Positions 1 to 4,481 of a DNA stretch of 5,359 bases are shown one piece after another. Position 1 is the first letter of the stretch; each line of letters starts with the position of its first letter. The translations under genes were made by a program, and so were the position numbers. This DNA comes from an uncultured Chthoniobacterales bacterium. Lineage in GTDB: Bacteria > Verrucomicrobiota > Verrucomicrobiia > Chthoniobacterales > CAKUMP01. The notes below the pieces were generated by a model. That model was not told where the DNA came from, ran no database searches, and saw only the letters and a program-made list of their open reading frames with translations. The stretch is taken from assembly GCA_934667795.1 (NCBI GenBank), contig CAKUMP010000174.1:1-5359 (forward strand). The letters run 5' to 3'.

Positions 1-1337
1 GGATGGATAAAATAAACCTCATGGACGACCTATTTTTCAAAGGGTTCTGGCGAATGGACTGGGGGTTGGGGAATCCCAACAAGACCGCGGTGCTGATTGC
101 CACTTTGATGGTGGGGGTATGGGTGTTGGCATACGTTCGCAAGTGGGGATTTTGGGTGGCGTTGGGGGTCTTTACTGGCTTGGGGGTGGCGTTGGTACAT
201 ACTTTTTCAAGAGGAGGGCTCATTGCGGTTTTCGCGGGGTTGGCTCCGATGCTTGTGATGACGCTTCGCCCCTGGAAATGGAAACAGATTGCGGGGTTGG
301 TTGTCGCGGTGTGGGTTATCGTGGGCGCGTCCATTTATCTTCAGGCGCACGCGCGTTATACGCAGGGGATCACACAGGAAGACCGCTCGATCAGCAATCG
401 TCTCAAGCTTTGGCAGGCGGTGCCGACGATGATGCGGGCCGCTCCCAGTGGTTGGGGGATTGGCAATTCCGGCAAGGCCTACATGGAGTGGTATCAACCG
501 CTGGATCAGCATGAACGTTACCGGACCCTGGTCAACAGTCATTTGACATGGCTGGTGGAATTTGGCTGGGTAGGACGGTTCATGTATGTCTGTGGCTGGC
601 TGGGTGTGTTTGTGATATGTTTGCCTGACAAGCGTTCCCGGTGGTTGTCAGTTCCCTTTGGAATATGGCTGGCGTTTGGGGTCGGGGCATTTTTCAGCTC
701 GGTTGCGGAATCTCCCTGGCTATGGATCATTCCGGGTATTTTTTTATTGGCAGCATTGGTTTGGAGAATAAGAAACAATATCTGGCCTCCGCGTGGAATG
801 GGACTGGTTCTTCCGGTCGCGGCGGGTCTTGTATTGCTGCTGGTGCCTGCTTTGGCACAGGAATCAGATGTCTATCGGGATGGGGTGGCGGTTTACCTGG
901 GCAAGGGGAGTACGGGGATTTGGATTGTGTCAGACAAAAAGGTTCTGGGAGAAGGTCAGGGGCGAGCGTTACGCGCATTCAAAGAAAAGAGGGAGCAGGA
1001 CAATAAGTGGAACAGGGTGGGGATTGTGGAGGATTTGGAGCATTTGCCGGAAGTAACAGACGCAGACGTTCTTTTGGCTGGAAAATTTGACACGACGGAG
1101 AACCATCTGGAAAAAATAGCCAAGGCGAACTCCATCCTTCTGATTAATCCCGCGGTTTTTCCACAGGAGATGCAGGGGATTAATGCGTTTCAGGATAAGG
1201 TGAAAGTCATGATCGGCGATTTCGCACAGTCCTCGACCGCGCACGCGTGGGAAGCGGATTTTCACACACAACGACTTTCCGGGGCAGGCGATTTCATTCC
1301 TGACTGGCCGGAGCGATTGTTGAAGTTGGAAGAGTAA
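1..1337 (+). CDS. O-antigen ligase/polymerase-like membrane protein, 5'-partial, with soluble C-terminal domain
   Basis: Frame is open to the left edge; the first complete codon is the ATG at 3, giving 444 residues, but the real start is probably upstream because this family usually has several more N-terminal membrane helices. Visible helices lie near residues 27-45, 49-68, 71-88, 94-113, 194-207, 216-233, 237-255 and 265-284. SRGG at 69-72 followed by a helix is the typical signature of the O-antigen ligase (Wzy_C/WaaL-like) superfamily. The large loop at 114-190 has the expected layout: an R...LW segment (133-137), a GWGIGNSGKAY segment and NSHLTWLVEFGW (178-189) with the conserved histidine H180. 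Such enzymes join or polymerise lipid-linked glycans on the periplasmic face of the inner membrane; the substrate here cannot be told. Residues about 290-444 are an extra soluble domain with alternating strand/helix pattern, ending in IGDFAQ and GAGDFIPDWPERL; it faintly resembles the end of an alpha/beta-hydrolase but no GxSxG nucleophile motif is seen. The stop is 1 nt before the next gene. Confidence 0.85.
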   Translation, partial: MDKINLMDDLFFKGFWRMDWGLGNPNKTAVLIATLMVGVWVLAYVRKWGFWVALGVFTGLGVALVHTFSRGGLIAVFAGLAPMLVMTLRPWKWKQIAGLVVAVWVIVGASIYLQAHARYTQGITQEDRSISNRLKLWQAVPTMMRAAPSGWGIGNSGKAYMEWYQPLDQHERYRTLVNSHLTWLVEFGWVGRFMYVCGWLGVFVICLPDKRSRWLSVPFGIWLAFGVGAFFSSVAESPWLWIIPGIFLLAALVWRIRNNIWPPRGMGLVLPVAAGLVLLLVPALAQESDVYRDGVAVYLGKGSTGIWIVSDKKVLGEGQGRALRAFKEKREQDNKWNRVGIVEDLEHLPEVTDADVLLAGKFDTTENHLEKIAKANSILLINPAVFPQEMQGINAFQDKVKVMIGDFAQSSTAHAWEADFHTQRLSGAGDFIPDWPERLLKLEE

Positions 1338-1338
1338 A

Positions 1339-1890
1339 ATGACAATGAACACAAATTTTTTGAAACAGGACTTGTCCTTCTTCTGGGTGGTATTTACAAC
1401 CGCCGTTTGCATCGGGCTGCTGTTGAATCAATTTCGCGACCATCCCTTGCCATTGATTTATCAGGACAAGGAAGCCAGGTTGCAAGTGGCGGTGGAGCGT
1501 TTGGCAGTCGCACCCGTTCAAGAGCAAATATCGGCTACTGTGGAAACATTACCGGAGTTTTTGTCCCTGGAGGAATTTTCTGATTTCGCGGATGCCGGGA
1601 CGGGGTTGGTGCTGGACGCACGACCGGAGATTTTTCATCGTCTGGGGCATGTGCCTGGCGCGATCAGTTTGCCGCGGGATGATTTTGAGAACGTCTATAA
1701 CGACCTGCGCGAAAAACTAGAGACGGACAAGGGACAACCGCTCGTGCTGTATTGCGCCAGTGCTTCCTGTGAAGACAGTGATCTGGTGAAACGTTCCCTG
1801 ACCGCGCTGGGGTTCAGCAATGTGTCGATTTTCAAAGGGGGGTGGTCGGAGTGGACTTCCGCCGGAAAGCCGGAGGAAACCGGGCAATGA
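1339..1890 (+). CDS. Membrane-anchored rhodanese-like sulfurtransferase
   Basis: 183 residues. A single membrane segment near 13-30 (FFWVVFTTAVCIGLLLN) precedes a linker (about 31-72) and a rhodanese domain (about 73-178). Rhodanese landmarks are all present: VLDAR (91-95), GHVPGAISLP (103-112), the active-site loop YCASASCEDSDLV with probable persulfide cysteine C139 and a second cysteine C144, and the terminal FKGGWSEW (165-172). Rhodaneses carry sulfane sulfur on the loop cysteine. With the anchor at the N-terminus the domain probably faces the periplasm (inference). The second loop cysteine might allow an internal disulfide rather than simple sulfur transfer. It starts 1 nt after the ligase stop; the ATG at 1345 is an alternative start, slightly better spaced from the weak purine-rich GGAAGAG at 1328-1334. 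It overlaps the following DoxX-like gene by 4 nt (ATGA), so the two are probably made together and may act on the same sulfur or thiol substrate. Confidence 0.9.
   Translation: MTMNTNFLKQDLSFFWVVFTTAVCIGLLLNQFRDHPLPLIYQDKEARLQVAVERLAVAPVQEQISATVETLPEFLSLEEFSDFADAGTGLVLDARPEIFHRLGHVPGAISLPRDDFENVYNDLREKLETDKGQPLVLYCASASCEDSDLVKRSLTALGFSNVSIFKGGWSEWTSAGKPEETGQ
1872..1876 (+). promoter_or_regulatory. Ribosome binding site GGAGG for the DoxX/MauE-like gene
   Basis: GGAGG lies inside the end of the rhodanese gene, 10 nt before the ATG at 1887. It decides the start: an in-frame ATG at 1842 lies well inside the rhodanese coding sequence and would add 15 residues before the natural first membrane helix. 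Confidence 0.75.
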
Positions 1891-2366
1891 GCGAATTTTT
1901 TAAAAATAAATTATTCCTGCTGGTGTTACGTGTCGTGATCGGCGGCGTGTTCATTTACGCGGGAGCTTTGAAGATTGGCAACCCGTTGGAATTTGCCGAT
2001 AGCATCGCCACGTTTCAGGTATTGCCGTCGCAGTGGGTCAACCTTGTGGCATTGGCATTGCCGGTTTTTGAAATTCTCGTGGGCGGCATGTTGGTGTGTG
2101 GACTTTATCAACGTCAGGCGGCGTTTAGTCTGCTGGTGTTGACTGTCTTGTTCGCGTTGTTTTTGATCCAGGCGATCATACGTGGGTTGGAGGTGGATTG
2201 CGGGTGTTTTGGATCAGGAGAACCTTCGGCGTGGTCGGCATGGATGTCACTGGGAAGAGACCTTCTGCTCATGGTGGGGTGCGCGTGGTTATGGATACGC
2301 AGCAGGAAAAATCCCCTCTCCTTTGAACCAAAAAATACACGAAAAAGAGAAGATGCTTTTAAATGA
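1887..2366 (+). CDS. DoxX/MauE-like four-helix membrane protein with CGC motif
   Basis: 159 residues from the ATG at 1887, which overlaps the rhodanese stop by 4 nt and has a strong GGAGG upstream. Four membrane helices are visible near 9-28, 49-72, 77-98 and 122-138. The first helix region carries the RVVIGGVFIYAGALKIGNP pattern typical of the DoxX/MauE fold, and the loop between helices 3 and 4 has VDCGCFG (C105, C107), characteristic of the MauE/redox-associated branch. Members of this superfamily include the thiosulfate:quinone oxidoreductase subunit DoxD and MauE, required for disulfide-dependent maturation of methylamine dehydrogenase. The CxC motif suggests thiol-disulfide or sulfur redox exchange with the quinone pool (inference; substrate unknown). 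Pairing with a membrane-anchored rhodanese supports a sulfur or disulfide role. The basic C-terminal tail (140-159) is probably cytoplasmic. It is not possible to choose between DoxX and MauE from sequence reading alone. Confidence 0.85.
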   Translation: MSEFFKNKLFLLVLRVVIGGVFIYAGALKIGNPLEFADSIATFQVLPSQWVNLVALALPVFEILVGGMLVCGLYQRQAAFSLLVLTVLFALFLIQAIIRGLEVDCGCFGSGEPSAWSAWMSLGRDLLLMVGCAWLWIRSRKNPLSFEPKNTRKREDAFK

Positions 2367-2497
2367 AAAACATTCTTTAAAATTTAGCCCGTAGTATTAA
2401 AGATATGTTGAATTTTTTTCATAAAACCCCCTTCCCTTGTGCCACTCAAAAATAACGTCATGTATCGTGGGCGCCTTCCTTCTCAAAAACAATTCCA

Positions 2498-2574
2498 TTT
2501 TCGTGCTTTTCGTGTCTTTCGTGGTTGAGAAAAGAGAAGAATTTTAACCACGAACGGCACGAAAATCACGAAAG
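2498..2574. repeat. Long imperfect palindrome made of CACGAAA-type units
   Basis: The left arm is 2498-2526 and the right arm 2546-2574, 29 nt each. They match as inverted repeats at 25 of 29 positions by hand alignment, around a 19-nt loop (2527-2545). Each arm holds three roughly 9-nt repeats of a CACGAAA-like unit (TTTCGTG on the other strand), starting from an AACCACGAA inner end. Such palindromes look like dispersed extragenic repeats that I recall seeing in several environmental bacterial lineages; this was not checked. A T6 run lies 9 nt downstream (2584-2589), so the RNA hairpin might also end transcription from the upstream operon, though the gap is longer than in a standard intrinsic terminator. 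No transposase or obvious target-site duplication is seen next to it. Confidence 0.8.
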
Positions 2575-2663
2575 TAAGATTCATTTTTTCAGGCGGATGC
2601 CTCTAAAAGCTGATAAACACAGGGTTTCAGGATGGTTTTCTGTGGAGTAACGGAAGAGGAACG

Positions 2664-2710
2664 AAATTTTTTCAAAAAAAGGTTGCAAAAAAAAAAACAC
2701 GCCGTGTAAT
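2664..2710 (+). promoter_or_regulatory. Candidate sigma70-type promoter with A/T tracts upstream of the 58-aa gene
   Basis: TTGCAA (2683-2688, 4 of 6 to consensus) and TGTAAT (2705-2710, 5 of 6) are separated by 16 nt. The spacer contains an 11-A run (2687-2697 including the end of the -35). A T6-C-A7 tract at 2667-2680 just upstream could act as an UP-like or bent element. A perfect small inverted repeat ACACG-C-CGTGT (2697-2707) overlaps the -10 and could be an operator or chance. Predicted transcription start near 2717, about 28 nt before the ATG at 2745. No transcript data. Confidence 0.45.
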
Positions 2711-2744
2711 TCTTGGGGAAGTATTAAATTTTGAGGCGAATGAA

Positions 2745-2921
2745 ATGATGAAAATCTTTAAGAAAATTTTGTTGCTGACGTTGCTCGTTTCCGCAGGCAG
2801 CGCGTTCACTACGACGATTCACGCCCGGGCTTTTGCAAAGGATATGATGAAGGACATCGTGGTGTTCTCCGAATCAGACGACTGCGGAGAGACGCCAGAC
2901 GAGCCTCCGCATGAGGAGTAG
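2745..2921 (+). CDS. Small secreted acidic peptide, 58 aa, unknown function
   Basis: A short frame from ATG 2745 (a second ATG follows directly at 2748) to TAG 2919-2921. GAGG at 2733-2736 sits 8 nt before the start. The N-terminus is a good signal peptide: basic residues K3, K6 and K7, a hydrophobic core ILLLTLLVSAGSA (8-20), and possible cleavage after GSA (20) or after AFA (31). The mature part would be only 27-38 residues, with a single cysteine (C47) and a strongly acidic C-terminus: eight of residues 43-58 are D or E. No family is recognised. It has its own promoter candidate and lies 74 nt before the RHS-like gene, so it could be a leader gene of that unit or an independent secreted peptide. 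Base composition fits the resident genome rather than the A/T-rich segment downstream. The signal peptide, ribosome site and promoter together make it a likely real gene despite its size. Confidence 0.65.
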   Translation: MMKIFKKILLLTLLVSAGSAFTTTIHARAFAKDMMKDIVVFSESDDCGETPDEPPHEE

Positions 2922-2950
2922 TTTGAGAAATTAAAAGACTTTCCATTTTG

Positions 2951-2979
2951 TTGATTTTACTTTAATATATTCTTTAATA
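2951..2979 (+). promoter_or_regulatory. Candidate promoter before the RHS-like gene
   Basis: TTGATT (2951-2956) and TTAATA (2974-2979) with a 17-nt spacer in an A/T-rich gap. The predicted start of transcription, near 2986, would leave only about 10 nt before the ATG at 2996, where no Shine-Dalgarno sequence is seen. The gene could be expressed from here with a very short leader, or by read-through from the 58-aa gene. Confidence 0.3.
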
Positions 2980-2995
2980 CAACACTCCCCATATC

Positions 2996-4138
2996 ATGAG
3001 ACTCATCCCCACATTTATAGTTCTATTGATATTTTTCACCTGCTCTCTTGCGGAGAGCTGGTCCGCGTGCGGGATCAATTGGTCATTGCCACAAAATCAC
3101 TTCGAGAATGTGAACCCGCAGGGGAAGCTGAGCTGGTGGAAGGACTTGGGACAGGTGGACGCGGGGGATGGTTTGATGTTGCCGTTGCATTTGAACTTCC
3201 GAGCGGATCGACACATGCAGTCACCCACGCTTGGGACGAGCGGGTTTTTGTTCGGACTGGGTGACGCGACCGCGGTGGCGTTGGATGAGAATCGTTTTCT
3301 CATGCACACCCCGGCAGGACGTTACCTGCTCTTCCGCAGGGACAGGAAGGATCCTAATATTTTGACTTCGGGCAAGAAGTGGGTGGGGGAGATCAAGGAG
3401 GATGTGATAACAATCGCGACCAGTTGCGGGGATCGGTTGACGTATCGCAGGGGGCAATTGACCCGGATGGCACTCAAGGAGCGGGTGTTTGATTATGTGT
3501 ATCACAATGGCCAGCTTTCCGAGATAAAGGAAAAGGGACGGACAGTGATCACATTCAAACGGGAGGACGATCATTTGCTGGTTCAGTCAAGGGATGGCAA
3601 ACAAGTGCGGTTCAACTTTGGAGAACGTCCGGTGGTGCAACATATCGCAGGACAGAATGTGATTGGAAAGTTGGGAAAAACGCTTGCAAGCGTGGTGACG
3701 ACATCGGGAGAGGAAGTGAAGTTCGCGTTTGGTGTGACATCGGACATTAAACCGACGTTGGAGGTGGAGGAGAGTTTGCTGACTTGGAACGCAGCGAATG
3801 GAGAGGTGCTACAGGATGGGGAGTGGATGTATGAGATTAAGCCAGGAGAAAAGCCATTCCACAATGCGGCGATTGGACGTGAGAATGCGAAGAAGGAACA
3901 GGAGTTCTGGCATAAGGATACAGTTAAGGGAGAAGAGATTAGTAGAAATATAAATGGTTTTGAAACTTTCGTTACGAAATTTGCAAGTGGTCATTTAGCT
4001 GGAAAAATTCGGAAAAAAGAGATTACTAAAAATGGTAAAAAGATCGAAGAAGAAAAACGTTCATATACTGAATTGGGAGAAATTATTCGTATATCTAAAT
4101 CTGATGGAACATTCATTATATTCAACACTAGTAAATAA
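2996..4138 (+). CDS. Exported RHS/YD-repeat-like protein, short form, 380 aa
   Basis: Residues 1-24 look like a signal peptide (hydrophobic 5-18; cleavage possible after A19 or after A24, just before C25). The surroundings of C25 do not fit a canonical lipobox. An in-frame stop at 2975-2977 and no other ATG fix the start at 2996, although no ribosome site is visible. The mature N-terminus (GINWSLPQNHFENVNPQGKL, then LPL.L.F and TLGTSGFLFGLGD) resembles the N-terminal region I recall from RHS-repeat proteins of PVC-group bacteria (not verified). Residues about 129-240 are strand-turn-strand units such as LTYRRGQLTRM (148-158) and FDYVYHNGQLSEI (165-177), similar to YD repeats. The C-terminal part has SGHLAGKIRKKE and YTELGEIIRISKSDGT, again YD-like. 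It ends there, without the long repeat core or C-terminal toxin seen in full RHS proteins, so it may be a short or truncated form. Composition changes sharply near residue 305-312. The next gene starts after 1 nt. Surface exposure is inferred; function unknown. Confidence 0.75.
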   Translation: MRLIPTFIVLLIFFTCSLAESWSACGINWSLPQNHFENVNPQGKLSWWKDLGQVDAGDGLMLPLHLNFRADRHMQSPTLGTSGFLFGLGDATAVALDENRFLMHTPAGRYLLFRRDRKDPNILTSGKKWVGEIKEDVITIATSCGDRLTYRRGQLTRMALKERVFDYVYHNGQLSEIKEKGRTVITFKREDDHLLVQSRDGKQVRFNFGERPVVQHIAGQNVIGKLGKTLASVVTTSGEEVKFAFGVTSDIKPTLEVEESLLTWNAANGEVLQDGEWMYEIKPGEKPFHNAAIGRENAKKEQEFWHKDTVKGEEISRNINGFETFVTKFASGHLAGKIRKKEITKNGKKIEEEKRSYTELGEIIRISKSDGTFIIFNTSK

Positions 4139-4139
4139 C

Positions 4140-4481
4140 ATGAAAAATACAAAAAAAATATTATTAATTTTATTGATGACATCTTTGGCTTTTCCTTCAC
4201 TTTCTTATGCAGGTACAATAAAAGGCTACTGCGCAAAACTTAATGAATGCGGACCAGTAGTTTCTGGGTGTAAGCCAGATCCGGGTGGAGCATACACATA
4301 TGAACGTGTTGCAAATAAATATCATACTTGTGAAGCCGATTGTAATGGTCCGGACTGTGCTTCAACAAAGAATATAGTTTGTAAGATAAAGCGCATTTAT
4401 ACAAATCCGCAATGCTTTAATCCAGGACCTTTAGTTTCGACAGAATCTATTACCGTTTCAGCTTGCGGAGGGCCATTTTAA
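4140..4481 (+). CDS. Small secreted cysteine-rich protein, 113 aa, unknown function
   Basis: Start at ATG 4140, 1 nt after the RHS-like stop. The in-frame ATG at 4032 would overlap the previous gene by over 100 nt and hide the signal peptide, so 4140 is chosen. Residues 1-24 form a clear signal peptide (K2, K5, K6; core ILLILLMTSLAF; cleavage after SYA, residue 24). The mature 89 residues hold nine cysteines (31, 37, 44, 64, 68, 73, 81, 92, 109), with many G, P and N residues. This suggests a small disulfide-stabilised fold in the periplasm or outside the cell; the odd number leaves one cysteine free for a partner or a dimer. No known family is recognised, and it does not read as a clear toxin, inhibitor or lectin. 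No Shine-Dalgarno sequence is seen, so it probably depends on translational coupling with the upstream gene. A/T-rich codon use throughout. The downstream gene overlaps its stop by 1 nt. Confidence 0.8.
   Translation: MKNTKKILLILLMTSLAFPSLSYAGTIKGYCAKLNECGPVVSGCKPDPGGAYTYERVANKYHTCEADCNGPDCASTKNIVCKIKRIYTNPQCFNPGPLVSTESITVSACGGPF
4467..4471 (+). promoter_or_regulatory. Ribosome binding site GGAGG for the last gene
   Basis: GGAGG inside the end of the cysteine-rich gene (in the codons for the final CGG residues), with 9 nt to the ATG at 4481. It fixes that start and is a G-rich island in otherwise A/T-rich DNA. Confidence 0.7.

Larger units (their letters stand above)
2367..2744. other. Intergenic region between the ligase-rhodanese-DoxX group and the secreted-protein group
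   Basis: This 378-nt stretch contains no convincing gene. From 2367 to 2497 it is A/T-rich with no clear hairpin or promoter. Positions 2498-2574 form a long inverted repeat. From 2590 to 2660 only a weak AGGC-GGAT-GCCT stem (2591-2602) and a 25-codon chance frame are seen. From 2664 an A/T-tract region leads into the promoter of the 58-aa gene. No classic GC-rich hairpin directly followed by a T-run was found after the DoxX-like gene; the inverted repeat followed by a T6 tract at 2584-2589 is the only terminator-like structure. Confidence 0.7.

Noticed and set aside
207..978. Minus-strand and alternate-frame open frames across the ligase gene (also across the RHS-like gene and 4698-4907).
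   Set aside because: They overlap well-supported + strand genes, show no domain or signal features, and have the composition expected of shadow frames.
1842..1886. A longer start for the DoxX/MauE-like protein at ATG 1842.
   Set aside because: The added 15 residues are the rhodanese 3' end read in another frame, and GGAGG at 1872-1876 is well placed for the ATG at 1887.
2591..2602. AGGC-GGAT-GCCT hairpin as an intrinsic terminator.
   Set aside because: The stem is only 4 bp and the T-run lies before it, not after it, on the + strand; the opposite strand has no T-run after it either.
2632..2709. A 25-codon frame (ATG 2632 to TAA 2707-2709) rich in lysine and arginine.
   Set aside because: It has no ribosome site, an in-frame stop lies just upstream, its lysines come from the A-tracts of the promoter region, and it overlaps the candidate promoter of the 58-aa gene.
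4032..4139. A longer start for the cysteine-rich protein at ATG 4032.
   Set aside because: It would overlap the RHS-like gene by more than 100 nt and place 36 mostly polar residues before a clear signal peptide that begins at 4140.
2996..4481. A polymorphic toxin with a cognate immunity protein.
   Set aside because: The RHS-like protein is short, lacks the conserved core ending before a toxin tip, and its YD-like pattern continues to the stop; the following genes encode exported proteins, unlike typical cytosolic immunity proteins. Only the composition break resembles such loci.
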